Below, piece after piece: positions 21,783 through 33,834 of a DNA stretch of 64,000 bases. Source of the DNA: Botryotinia globosa (Eukaryota > Ascomycota > Leotiomycetes > Helotiales > Sclerotiniaceae). The notes below the pieces were generated by a model, which saw nothing but the letters and a program-made list of their open reading frames with translations, searched no databases and had not been told where the DNA came from. The stretch is from NCBI GenBank assembly GCA_014898425.1, contig RCSZ01000011.1, forward strand, positions 1,176,501 through 1,240,500. The letters run 5' to 3'. Numbering within the stretch: the stretch's first letter is position 1; the number at the start of each line of letters is the position of its first letter. The translations under genes and the position numbers were made by a program.

Positions 21783-23043
21783 TCACAACTTGCTTTCTTC
21801 ACTGCTGTTTCCTCTTCTCAATGTATGTGCATAATGCCAATCATCTTGCCCAATATCCATGCGTACCTTGTACGCTTCTTCCGCGTCTTCTAAAATTTGC
21901 ATGTCTAAATCTACCACATTCATTCCTTCTTCTCTTCCCATCTTGCCTAGAGCTCCTTGGAACGGTACGGTGACCTGGCTGATTCCCAAAAAGCCAGAAT
22001 CCTCTTTCCCTTTTCCTACAGGTGCTCCAGCGTTGCAGAATATGATACCGCACGTGTTTTCAAACGCTCGGGATACTAGTGTGGATTGAACAAACAATTC
22101 TTCAGAAAGCGAATTTCGTGCCAATCCAGCAGGAGTACAATCGCTGAGAGTCCAGAAAGTTGGGATGATGACGAGTTTCGCGCCTTGAGAAATGAGCTCC
22201 CTAAATGCTTCAGGAAATGCAGCATCCCAGCAAATAAGCATACCAACTTTTCCAAGAGGAGTATTGAAAGTGGTATGTGGATCATTCGTAGATGAGGTTA
22301 GATGTGGACGTTCAGGATGCCAGAGATTCTTCTTGGTGTAGGAAGAAAGTATTTTGCCTTCAGGAGAGATGAAATGAGCTGTGTTATGGAGATGAGAAGT
22401 ATCGGGGTGTAGAGTGCAGATGGTTCCAGGGACGATAGATATTTTGAGTTCGAAAGCGAGAGACTGATAGCCAGAGAGATATTTGGATGTGATCTCGTGG
22501 TGACACAGTGGCAGAAATTCGGGTTCATCTGGAACCCATGATGTGAGGTGATATTCAGGCAGAACGACAAGGTCGCAGCCCTTGGAAGCAGCTTCTCTGA
22601 TAAATTCTACTGCTTTATTATAATTGTAATCAATAGCTAAAGGCTAGTAGAATGATATAAGCTCGAGTTCCTTCAAGAACTTAGGAAATCGTGGATATCG
22701 CATGTTGTGAATATCACATACGAAAAACAATCAAATGAAAATAAAAGGAAAAAGTAAAGCGAGTGTTTTCGAACCAAGTGTCCCTCTTTGTATCAAAATT
22801 GCTGAAACAAACTATATAGCGATGATGACTGAAAGCCAGAACCCCCACATTGAAACCTATGTTGACTCACTAAGCTTGAACAATGAGGAAATAAGAGATG
22901 GAGGCGCCTCTAACGGCCTCCAAATGGTACCGTTGTGATGCAGATCCATCACTGACAGATCGCTTCCAAAGATTCTAAAAACAAGAATGCCAACGAACCT
23001 TCGGGCAAAGCTGCACCAACGCAATCTTATATACTGATGCCAT
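21783..23043 (-). CDS. Carbon-nitrogen hydrolase (nitrilase superfamily amidase)
   Basis: Two exons (23043-22999 and 22643-21783) give 301 residues. The first encodes MASVYKIALVQLCPK, the typical first strand, and the second resumes at PLAIDYNYNKAVEF, where relatives continue. The catalytic triad of the superfamily is complete: E45 in VVLPEYHL, K119 in SSYTKKNLW and C153 in GMLICWDAAFPE. Members hydrolyse amide or nitrile C-N bonds; the sequence suggests an amidase of the Nit/omega-amidase kind rather than a true nitrilase, but the substrate is open. No signal peptide is present. The intron is 355 nt, several times longer than others in the window. Its donor (AAG|GTTCGT) is weak, but its phase and the conserved sequence on both sides support the join. 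Confidence 0.82.
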
Positions 23044-23650
23044 TTTTGTGGTTTAGCGTTCTTAGTTTTCTCTTTGCTTCATCAGTGTTTGATCTTGCTG
23101 GGCAGAAGTCAATACTTACGGAGGAGTCCGCTTCACGTTTGCTGCTCGCCAAAAATCTCAATTCGGCTGACTGACGAGAGTCTTGTAAGTACCTAGAAAG
23201 CAATCATAACAACGGAGCGACGAACGTGGGGCTGAAGAGCGGGAGAAGTGAAGCGGGGGCTAGCGGAAAGATTACACCCAATCGGGACTAGCGTGATGAT
23301 GCACTTGCGGGCAGGTGAACTTACAAACTCATCAATCTTAACGACAAGAGGGTCCTTGAAAAACGATGTATGCCAGGTTCTCATTAAAAATGATGCTGCT
23401 GGATACCTATTTTATGTCTGCTATATATCAGTAAAAAACGATGAAATTCCATCCTGGGCGTTTTACTATCTTTCGAGATTAGCCGGGGGTTCATTGGCTG
23501 ATGGAAATGATGACTTTGGTGGAACATGTCATGGGGGTCAAATCCCGCAGCCTTTTTACGACATTGATGTTATATCACCTGTAGCTGAGCCTCCGCTTCT
23601 TTTTAAAATTCCCATTACTAGTTCGAAATCTGTTCTTGGTCACCAAGATG
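23044..23650. promoter_or_regulatory. Divergent promoter region, hydrolase and NACHT gene
   Basis: About 600 bp between two outward-facing starts. A 162-codon plus-strand frame (23248-23736) overlaps the NACHT first exon in another frame and lacks any family resemblance; I treat it as incidental. No discrete regulatory site is recognised. Confidence 0.4.
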
Positions 23651-26600
23651 ATGAATCCTTTAGACGCGTTGTCATTAGCAGGAACCATTATTCAATTCGT
23701 GGATTTCAGTTCGAAGGTGTTGGCTGGTACCAATGAACTTTACAAATCGGACGCGGAAGCTTTGGCCGTTCACCAGCAATTGGGTCTTGTGGTGGATGAT
23801 CTAGCTAAGATGTCGAAGAGGCTCTCGGATTCATACTGGGGCTTATCTGGGGCGGGAGTCATTTCTACACCGTCAGATGACGCGTTTATGTTCATATGCA
23901 GAGATGCATCAGAATTGTCCATTGAACTCAATAATAAGCTAAGCAGTTTAAAAGTGACAGCCACTGGCAAGCGTAGGAAATGGGAAACTGTTAAGCAAGC
24001 GCTGAAATCTGTGTGGACTGAGAAGGACTTGACAGCTTTAACGAATCGACTGACATTATTGAGAGATTCAATTCAGATGCATATCGTCGTGGATCTTCGG
24101 TGAGTAACTCAATGAAGTCCTCTATCAATAGAAAATGACGAGCAGAAGAGATCAACTCGATTCGATATCGTCAAATCAAGAAGTTCGCTTCGATCACCTC
24201 GACTCTAGTACAAAGACTATCATTACTGCCCTTCTCACACATCAGGACGAAGTCAGCAAAGGGATCCAAGATCAAACGATGGCAATTACACAGTTACTCG
24301 GGAGAATGGAGATTCTAGCTGAGAAGCACACGTTTCCATCAGGTATTGTGCAGCAGGTTGACAACATTGAAGTAAATCAGTGAGTTCAGCTTGTTCTTTC
24401 TTGATTCTCGTTATTCAATTCCAAGCCATACTTTCAACAGTCCAAATTGTTGTCTGTCAAGTAAAACCTCTCGACCCGCGAGTCGTTCAAAGTCCTTGAA
24501 CATCCCTGGATCTTTGCTTGGATCCGAACATTCGCTCATTTGCCTATGTATTAGAAACAAACGTTTGATACTCGCTGGAGAACAAACATCTCAGAATCAG
24601 GTGCTACACAATTCTGAGTGGCGCGAAAAGGCACTCCGCTTGCAGATTACTCAATACCTTGTCCAAAATTTAAAGTTCCCAGCATTGAAAGAACGAGAAG
24701 AAACTATCGCGGATGTATATCGAGGAACGTTCGAGTGGCTATTCAATGACAACCATGAATCTACACCGTGGCCTAGCTTTATCCGTTGGTTAGAATATGG
24801 ATCCAATATTTATTGGATTAACGGAAAAGCGGCTTCGGGCAAGTCAACACTAATGCGATTCATATGGGACCACAGTAAAACGAAGGAATTTTTAGAGAAA
24901 TGGTCGGCTCCGCTACCCATGGTCATGGCCAAGTTTTATTTTTGGAACAGCGGGACTCTTGTACAGAGGTCTCTAAGCGGTCTTCTTCGAGCCCTTCTTT
25001 CCCAAATTCTAGAACATTTTCCTGATCTTCTTCCTGTTTGTTTTCCCCAAAGATGGGCCAAAATCTACACTGATTCGGTTAGACCGTTCTCTGAAGTAAA
25101 CCAAAAGTTTCATTCAATGGAAATGGAGTACTGGAGTTTAACCGAATTGCAGGCCGCAATGCGGAGCCTTGTAAGCCAAAGCCCACAACACTTCAAACTT
25201 TGTTTGTTCGTTGACGGTCTTGACGAATATGAGGGAGAACCTTCAGCTATCACCAAATACTTTAGCGTGCTCGCTCAGGTACCGTGGCTGAAAATATGCG
25301 TCTCCAGTCGTCCTTTACTTGTATTCGATGATGTCTTTGGATCTGGGCCATCATTGCGGCTGCAGGATCTCACACGTACCGATATCAACCATTATGTCAA
25401 ATCAAGTCTCCAAGAGAATGTCAACTATCAACGCTTATGTGTCGAACAGCCCATTGAAGCACTGACTCTGATCAGAAATATTGTATCACGAGCAGATGGG
25501 GTTTTCTTGTGGGTTAGACTTGTACTACAGGAGGTTTTAAGAGGTCTTGACAATAGAGATAGCCTGCAAGATTTGCAAGAACGTATGGAAATAGTGCCAC
25601 AAGACCTCGAGGAACTATTCTCCTCAATGCTTGAAAAAATTGAGCCCTTCTATAGCAACAAAGCTGCATCAATTTTTCTTATTGTCCGAGCGGCAAACGT
25701 CCATCAGAGGAGTGTTAAATCATTGGACACACTTATGCTGTCATTTGCTCTTGATTACGGCACCAGTCGTTTTGCAGATGTCAAATTTAACTTTCAGGGC
25801 CTGGAGTTGAGAAACAAGGAGATCAACGATCATCTAAAAGTACGATGTGCAGGATTGCTTGAGACTGTACCTAGATACTCCCCAGGCTTTGAATACCTTG
25901 GACATCGCGTCACGTATTTGCATCGTAGTGTCCGAGAATACTTAGAACGTCCAGATATACATCAGAGATTCACGAAACATAGCAATGGAAGAGGCTTTGA
26001 GCCCCACACTGCCCTTATGTCTTCATACATAAAAGAACTTCAGATCTCCGAACTTCGAAAAAACATTTTAAACCAACCTTCGAGGCTTCCTTTATTTTTG
26101 GCAACAGTCCTCCACTACGCCCATGATGCTGATATTTCGGGGTCAAATGCTTACGTCGAGCCATTAGATACATTTGCGACTTTAACGCACAGTGCGAGGT
26201 GTAAAAGCATCATTTGGGCACCGGCAAAGTTCTCTTCTTTTCTACACATCGCGACCAAATGGGATCTTTGTGCATACGTCAGAGTTGTTTTAGAGAGACT
26301 CACCTCTGAAATGAAAGGAATTGTTGCTCACACCTTGTTGGCATATGCGCTTGCGGGAACAGATGAATACTACGTGCGTGGTATGGAGCAGATGGAGAAC
26401 TCGGATTATCGGCGAGATCGATTTCCTCCTAGCAATCGCATGATAGAATTACTGTTGCAATATGGAGCGCAGCCTAACAGAAAGCTAAAAGACTTTCCAG
26501 CCCTTCGTGAATGGACTGCGTTTGAGATAGCTGTTCGTAATATTTGCGCAATCCTACCGCCTGTGGATACCGAAGAAAGTGAAAATCGGCAATATTCCGA

Positions 26601-26862
26601 GGAGGAGAAATCTTTGGTCTCAAACCATCTGGCAATTGTCAAACTCATGCTAGACAAAGGGGCGGATGCGAATACGACCCTAACTCACCAAGGACGAACA
26701 ATCACCTCAAGAAAGTTGTTGACTGAGACAATGGGAAAATATTGGAAAAGCAAAGAGTGGAATGTAGATGAAATGTTCAGGATGAAAGGTGGTAAATTGG
26801 AGCCATCGATGATTAGAAAGTGGATCATGACTCGTGGGAAATATTGGATTGGCATATATTAA
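23651..26862 (+). CDS. NACHT-domain STAND (NLR-like) protein
   Basis: Three exons, 23651-24099, 24146-24379 and 24441-26862, close in frame to 1034 residues. The N-terminal 150 residues (MNPLDALSLAGTIIQFVDFS...) resemble the fungal STAND N-terminal domain (Helo-like group) often found in heterokaryon-incompatibility-type receptors. A helical linker follows. The NACHT NTPase begins with WINGKAASGKSTLMRF (Walker A, residues 356-364), has LFVDGLDEYEG (Walker B, D486 and D489) and a sensor-like CVSSRPLLVF. The C-terminus has degenerate ankyrin-like units (MIELLLQYGAQPNRK and IVKLMLDKGADANTT) and ends soon after. Family members bind NTP and oligomerise on ligand sensing. A start at 23648 would add one Met. 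Two neighbouring plus-strand genes (28.7 and 30.7 kb) also resemble repeat-sensor proteins. Confidence 0.88.
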
Positions 26863-28680
26863 TGACTCAACCACGGGTTCTCAACGTTCCAGTTTGATTT
26901 CTTCGTTTTAAAGCCAAGAGATCTTTTGATTGCAATGAAAGATACTGCAACGAAACATTGCACGTGTAAATAGCACCAGTACCCGAATTAAGGAAACTTT
27001 CTATGTCAAGTTAAACGAAATCTCACTTCCTGAGATATCTCGCACTGCAGCATGTTACAAAGTAAAACCAAAATTAGAAGTTCTCTTCCTGCAATTGCAT
27101 CTACAAATTCGTCGAAGGTTTAGTTCATCCGCGCCGCCACGTAGGAATGCTTATGTTGTCGGCACAAGAACAGTGGAGAAAAGAAGCTGAGGTCACTGTA
27201 TTGTGAGTTATCCTAATATTCATGATCAGTCCATGCTTCGTTCAATGTTGTTCGATACACGCTCGGGACTATCACCTAGCTTGTGGTGGCGCGTGTGTGA
27301 CCCTATCTTCGTAGGAATTGATGATCCTCTTCTTCTGCGTGATGGAAGTTTGCGGTGTATAAGATTATGAGTCTGAATTCGTCAGTTCCATGGTAGTTAT
27401 AAGGTTGACTCTCAGGATAGGTCCTGGATTTTGTTGAAATTTCTCGTGCGATCTTTTCGATTGACGACAATGGTGTCGGACATTCGAATCGGGGTTTCAT
27501 ATCTTGCTGTAGAACTCATCCGTAGTATGCGCTGCTCGAGATCCAAACAAGAAATTCGATTATATTCATGTCTCAGTAGGATTCTCCCAGACATCATCGA
27601 GCCTTGACGACTGACAAGACATCAAGTAACATCACATTGTTGATCATATATATTTCGTCAGCTTTTTGCCCGTTACTATAATCCATCCTCACCGCCAATA
27701 CCAACCATACTATAAATTAAAAAATAAAGTGAATGTTGTCATCTCAGCCGATAAAGGTCCATTTGCCGCCGTGGTAACAGCACGCTCTAGGGCAGACACA
27801 CGACCTCGGTTGTAAGAACTCAGTTCGTCTGGTTTGGAATGGTACCGTACAAGCTTTACTCCTTGGTCCATCTCTTTTGCCATTTTTTGCGTTGGTTTTG
27901 TGGTTGTTTCCGAGGGCTCTAGATTGGGTGGTTTTTTGGCAGGTGGAAGAGGGGGAATTGTGGGGATGGGAATGAGATGGAGTGAATTTGGGATGGGTGT
28001 TCAATAATTTGGATGCTTAGGATTATTGTAAGCTGCGCTTTTTACTATTGTAAATGAATTGAAATCATATATAATGAGGGAGAGGAGGTGCACAACAAAG
28101 GAAAAGAGGTGGTCTTAAAGTTCGGAGGCCTCTTGCTATCTCCACAAAGACTTCGTTCAAAAACTTGAAGCAGACAAAAGATCAAATTACAGGAATATAG
28201 ATTCGCCCTTTATTGAAGTGTGCAGAGAGAGGTCCAGAAGCTCAATGTCTCTTACAGAAATGAACTAATGAGAAGCCGCGCAATACGTAACTTTCAATAT
28301 TGAAACATGCGCCAATTCACTTACTGAGGCGTTTACAACACCCCAAAAGTCAAAGATTACCTACCTAGTAGGTATCCATGGCCCGGGGATGTCTGATGTG
28401 GATATTCACTTACAGTAGTGTGGCTCTTTTGGGTATTCTGCTCTACCTAGGTGGTGAATTCTTGTTAGATTAAGGAATTGGGAAAGCTACCTAGCGATTG
28501 TTAAGCTTTCCAAGGTTCCAAGGTTCCACCTATTTCCTTCAAATCAGCCACCTAGAGTCAGGTTCAACTTTCTCCCATAATCAACCTCCTTTATTAGACA
28601 CCGCGATTCCTCAACGTTGATACAGCTTCTTCAATTTGCGTCGGTCTGCAACGACAATTTGCAATCCCATTTTACAGAAG
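26863..28680. other. Intergenic, 1.8 kb
   Basis: No supported gene. A minus-strand 86-codon frame at 27744-28004 has a low-complexity His/Ser/Pro start and lacks family resemblance. Several CTACC/CCTAGG tetranucleotide motifs cluster at about 28360-28555, and the direct repeat CCAAGGTTCCAAGGTTCCA lies at about 28510. The last 100 bp form the leader of the F-box/ankyrin-like gene. Confidence 0.4.
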
Positions 28681-30132
28681 ATGCAGTTTCTCGACCTAGC
28701 ACCCGAGCTGGTCCACCAGATCTTACTCGAAGCCGTCTTTACTCGCGGGATCCGTAGATCTTTCACATTAAAACTTGTATGCAGTGAGTTTTAAATCGTG
28801 TCGCGAACCAAATATCTGATCGGCTAACATTGTTGTACAGAGCGATTTCATCATGACGTCCAATCTGCGCTATTTAAATCTCACCTTTTGGACGATTACG
28901 GCACTTACGAACTCTTACACTTCTGGCATGTCGATAGAAACAAACGGGCGAGCACATTTTGGCACTCATACCTCGTGTACAGAGTCCAAAATAACTCTGA
29001 TTCCTGCCCACCCCACTTTCGTCACATCCGCAGACTTGTCGAAACTCTCTGTGCGGAAACGGGCGACGACATGAATGCCACAATCGAAAAACTCTGCTGG
29101 CCGATATTGACCATAGCGACAGATCGAGCCAATTCCAATTTGATCGATCTCGACTTCGAGTTGGATCTTTTATGTGCTGCAACATATCTCAATATCATCT
29201 CTGTAGTAAAGCGTTTACTCCAAAAAGGATACCACCCACAAAGGAAGCAAGCTTTCTTCGATTCGCCCATGACATTGGCTGCATTAACAGGAAATAAACA
29301 CCTACTGGAGTATTTGCAGAAGATGGTGATTGAGACGCGATCGAGTCACAATTTGAAAGCTGAGCATTCCAGCTCGATTATAGGGGCGGCGATGAGCGGA
29401 GACAAAGATGTGGTAAAAACTGCTTTGTATCCGCCATCGTGGTCAACTATCAATGATGCAAACTTCATAGAGGGGCCAATTATCGACCGACAAACATCCG
29501 CTTGGCGGTCTCTTTGGAAAGCGCAAAGGTACACAGGAAATCTTGAAATGTACAAATACCTCGAAGGGTTCTTTCAGAGACCCGAGGAGCGCCCTGGCCA
29601 GAGTGTTCTAATGTTGCATATTCGTTTTGGAAATTTCGAGATTGTGAAGCACATTCTCAATACGACAGGAACGTTTTTCCGTGGGGCTCGAGGTGACCAC
29701 GGAGCAAAGCGTCAAGACATGATTGATCTTATATTTGAATACGGCTTCGATACAAACTTCGCTCGCTTAGACAGACGGCAATCGAAATGTCTAGGAGATG
29801 AAACGGCATCCATGGAAGCCCAGACAAGGAACACGCTACTCGTTCACAAGCTCTTCGATCACGGGGCCAGTATATACGATGTGAGAACGGCTATTACAGC
29901 GCTAGAATGGGCGGTATCAAGGGAGGATACGGTTATGGTGGGTATGCTTTTGGCTTCGGGAATCGATTTGGCAAGTTGCGGAGGAAGAATATTGCGATCG
30001 GCTGTATCCCTTGGACTTGACTCGATGGAAGACATATTGCAGGCGGAGTTCTTCAAACTTTCGATACTTCAAAGAGCGCGTTGGATGATGATATCAGATA
30101 GTAGGATTGATCCATGGAAACATGAACAATGA
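28681..30132 (+). CDS. F-box-like / ankyrin-repeat protein
   Basis: Two exons, 28681-28783 and 28841-30132, give 464 residues. The first encodes MQFLDLAPELVHQILLEAVF, an F-box-like helix, and the splice restores LKLVCKRFHHDVQSALF, the usual continuation of such N-termini. Ankyrin-like units follow: AATYLNIISVVKRLLQKGY, MTLAALTGNKHLLEYLQ, IRFGNFEIVKHILN and LEWAVSREDTVMVGMLLASG. Large families of such proteins occur in Leotiomycetes; they may be SCF ubiquitin-ligase adaptors, but no function is known for this one. The gene sits between a NACHT gene and a decayed ankyrin-like remnant. Confidence 0.72.
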
Positions 30133-30743
30133 TATCGTGTGCGGGAGGCTGACAATTCAGATATATCTCTTGAGATATTGATTTGAATACTTGAGATACA
30201 ATGTAACATTTCGTCACAGGTTAGCCAATGAAAGAATGGATTCTGATATCAAATAATTGAGCAATGAATATATTACCGGTACATAGTTTGAAATTTGAGA
30301 AGTGACCCATCAGTTCGTGCACGTGCACGTGCACCCCACTGGCGGCGCAACAGAACAGAATTGTGATGATTAACATAATGATCGCAAAAAATGAGTCATG
30401 AATATTGCTACTCACGCAGCTTTACCTATAAATTCACGGATATAAATTCAATAGATTATAATTAATGCTGATAGGTAGTTAAAGAAAAGATTCACAAAAA
30501 CACACTTCTCGATTGCTCGGTCGTCAATGTGGTGGTGGAATGAGTTGTTGTGAGTCAGCATTTATGTAATCACACTCGCTAATTTCAAACGTCAAATTCA
30601 ACGACATGCGTTACAAAGGAGTTTGCATTGTAAATGAAATGTTGGGCAGAAAGGTAATTCTGGTAGATCTGATGAATAAATACTGAGCCTATTGATATGA
30701 TGATAACAATGTCTCATGAATTGGCTTTAAGCAAAACCCGCCC
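30133..30743. other. Intergenic with a CACGTG run
   Basis: Around 30318-30333 there are three nested GTGCAC/CACGTG palindromes (GTGCACGTGCACGTGCAC), an E-box-like cluster of unknown role. No coding frame is supported. Confidence 0.4.
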
Positions 30744-31105
30744 ATGGTTTTCCTTCTCGGGGAAGATCTTCGGCCTATTGCACAATCAGATTTAGAACTT
30801 TCATGGGGTGTACCAGACGGTATGGATACGCTGCCAGTGACTCTTATTTTGTAGGTTGTAGCTAGATATATCTCATTCCTACTTTCAAATTCAATGTGTA
30901 GTAGCGAGGTCGTCTTACAGCGCAAATTTGTGTCCGCTAAGGGACGTACGCCGTTGCAAGTGCAATACCAATGCCAGTTGAATCATGTAATCTTTTCTTG
31001 AACTACGGCTATGAAGAGTCGTTGAAACCCATTTTCGAAGGACTTTTGCAATTGAAAGACTCAAACTTCTTGTCTTGGTACTTTTCCTTACTGGATGAGG
31101 CATAA
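30744..31105 (+). pseudogene. Decayed ankyrin-like gene remnant
   Basis: Several adjacent frames read like real protein but do not connect. Codons from 30744 give MVFLLGEDLRPIAQSDLELS... to a TAG at about 30852. After a TTACAG acceptor-like site at 30920, one frame gives KFVSAKGRTPLQ, an ankyrin-style GRTPL turn. A shifted frame continues AIPMPVESCNLFLNYGYEE... and LLQLKDSNFLSWYFSLLDEA to a TAA at 31103-31105. One frame change inside the ankyrin-like unit is needed, so I read it as a frameshifted remnant. An undetected intron pattern is the alternative. Confidence 0.4.
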
Positions 31106-31279
31106 CATCTTAGTGATAGGTCTACTGAGCAGCTCCCAAAATCATTGACGCTGGCGAACATGACGTCTCGAATTATTGGAGCAAACTATATACTAAGTAA
31201 TTAATTACGATTGCCCATAGTTGCTTGTTTGTTGTTTCTTTATCTTATTTGAAAATCATTTTGATTCGTGGCCATTCCC

Positions 31280-32960
31280 CAGAGCGAAAACTGTCACAAG
31301 CTTTGCGCTAATCTTTCAAGTTGTCGCTTTGCATGTTTATACTATGTCGTCCTGTGTTCACTTCTGCGCTTTTATCTCGTCTTCAATATTTCAGACGAAC
31401 ACTTTGTGCCTGGCCACTTAGAAACCAATTGCAAAAGCCAGGATCAGCTTGCGCCCCTACGAAACCAGCTCTTCCGACATTGGGCAAGGGTTAGAAATTC
31501 AGATATGCAACATTACCTCTTCAAAGTTATTCACTATTGCTGTCAGCCTTACCGAAGTGGCCCGCGCGTGGCTCGCGCGTGGGAATACAGCACAAATCTT
31601 TTGTTGCATATCTGAAAGTTTGAACTTTTTGTTAGCTCCATTTGGAATGGTTGGCTCTCGTTGAGCGCAAAGGAAAAAAAGTGACCTGAGCTTTGCGCTC
31701 GTCAAGCTATTGGGTATATAAAACTCTTGAGCAGTTTTGTTGCATGTCTGAAAGTTGGATCGTTTTTTAGCTCCATTTGAAATGGTTGGCTCTCGTCAAG
31801 CGCAGAAGAAAAAGAGCCAGAATCAGGAGACCCAAGCTTTGCGCTCGTCAAATTATTGGATACACACAGGATTTTGAGAAGTTTTGTTGCATATCTGAAT
31901 GTTTGATCGTTTTTTTAGCGTCGCTGGGAATGGTTGGGTCTCGTTGAGTTTAAAGGAAAAGAAGGGAGGGAAAGTTACCAAAGCTTTGCGCTCGTCAAGC
32001 TATTGGATCTCTCGAGAATTTTGAAAAGTTTTGTTGCATATCTGAGTGTTTGATCGTTTTTTTAGCGTCTCTAGAAATGGTTGGCTCTCGTAGAGCGCAA
32101 GAGAGAGGGATGTGACCAAAGCTTTGCGCTCGTCAGTCTATTGGGCAAGTCTATCCTTCAAAATATTCGAGATATTATCATATCTCATGTGCCGTTGTGG
32201 AGTTCCGCAACTCCAGACCCATTAATTCACTTTCATATAACTGACTACCAGGAACGGTTTTAGAAACAAGTGGCGTATAAGCTTTGTCTTTTTCAACCAT
32301 TGGCGCGCCTCTACTCACTCATCGGAAGGATCCTTTTGGCGTAGATATCTAACATTGTAGCCTGGTAGTTCAGATGTGCAACAGATGGCTGCTTCCCCTC
32401 AGATTGTTGTATTCACTATCAGGACCACGTGGGAAGTTTAACTCTGAGCGATTTGTTGCATATCTGAAGGACATCGAATTTGACGTAAGCAATCTCAAGG
32501 AGCCAATAGAATCGCGAGCGCAAGACTTGAGGTATATTGTCAAGTTTCTCCATGTGGGGTTGTATTAAAGCATGCTTTAATCAAATAGTTTTGTTGCGTA
32601 TCTAAAAAGGTTCAAGTACAATTTTAGCCAGTAGATTATCGAGCCCAAACCGATGGCCAATCTGATATTGAAGTTTTGTTGCACATCTGAAGATTGGAAA
32701 AGTCTTCCTTATCAGCCCTACATGCCCAATCCCGCCTCCTGCCCGGCAGTAACACATAACCATGTAAATGCGGACCCTGGATAGCCAGTCTAGTGCCCAT
32801 GGCCAAGCCTAGACCACAAGTTAAAAAGTTTTGTTGCATATCTGACGTTTCATCTTTTTTCTTAGCTCCTTTTGAAATGATTGGCTCTCGTTGAACACAA
32901 ATCTCAGGACCACCAGTGGTTGCATGCGTCGATGGGATACTTTCCAATCTTCGATATTTT
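31280..32960. repeat. Irregular tandem array built on TTTTGTTGCATATCTGA
   Basis: Copies of TTTTGTTGCATATCTGA, with small changes, start near 31606, 31734, 31880, 32029, 32447, 32588, 32670 and 32825. Inverted copies (TTCAGATATGCAACA) lie near 31498 and 32370. In the first four copies the motif begins a unit of about 128-150 bp that continues with TTTGATCGTTTTTTTAGC, then ATGGTTGGCTCTCG, then an inverted pair GAGCGCAAAG / CTTTGCGCTC that can form a hairpin, then a TCAAGCTATTGG-like end. A degenerate hairpin (AGAGCGAAAAC.. / AAGCTTTGCGCT) at about 31281-31313 may be an older unit. Frames in the array are short and not convincing. Confidence 0.75.
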
Positions 32961-33834
32961 CAGTAAATTTGTTTTCAATTATTCAATATCAGAATTTTTG
33001 TTTTGATTGTTTCGTCTCTGATCAACAATTATTAAAATTCCTGGCATAATCGAATTAATGTATTAAATAACATTCACAAGTTTGTCTTTGCAGTGTCCCG
33101 TCAGTCCGCACACCCATTGGTCGATGCAGAGTCCTGAATTTCTTGAAATATAAAATGAACATTTGGAGGAATTTTTCTCTCTTGTAACAACTTGAAGGTG
33201 ACTTGACCCCCGTAGAATAGTTACCCTAACACTACACGTGATATTAGGGTATTGCTGGCGCACAAATTACCTTCGCGAGAATTGAAGCTTTCAAAAATAA
33301 ATCTTCAACTTTACAACCCGCTTCCATTAATAACTTTTCGATTTAAATCATCGACTAACAACGCGCCAACGCTGGATTGGGCTTTATATTTACGCTATAT
33401 TTCTACTGGAACGGACTTTACATGGTCGAATTACTACGGACTTTGTGTAAATTATTTTGCTTGAAATAGGATGCGTGCGCCTTCGAACTGGAATTCAGAG
33501 GAAATATCACATGGACTGCGTGAAGGAAGAGATCGACAAATCGAATACTGGATCAACAGCTTTGTGTGCTTACATAGATTCTACTTGTACGATAATTCAT
33601 ACTTTGAATCTATAAGACACGGTTCAACGAGTATTGTTTTACTTTCACAACAAGATATTTGAAATCAACATCCAGCACAGCCGGACAGACCCAGGAATTG
33701 TTCAAAATTGATTTGATCAATTAAAGCGCGGGATTAGAAGCATCGACAATGGTGATAAAATTCAGAATTGAGTATGTTTTCTCCCATCAATCCATGCTTT
33801 GTGTCGTTGAATAGTCTAGGGTCAGGCGGGACCA
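32961..33834. other. Intergenic between two tandem arrays
   Basis: Small frames (for example 33252-33464 and 33471-33662) have ordinary composition but no recognisable domain, and no splice pattern links them. A remnant gene cannot be excluded. Nothing is supported. Confidence 0.35.

Noticed and set aside
23248..23736. 162-codon plus-strand frame upstream of and overlapping the NACHT first exon
   Set aside because: No domain resemblance, and it overlaps the better-supported MNPLDALSLAG exon in another frame.
31268..31705. Overlapping 115- and 68-codon frames in the TTTTGTTGCATATCTGA array
   Set aside because: They lie in repeat sequence, on both strands, without family resemblance.
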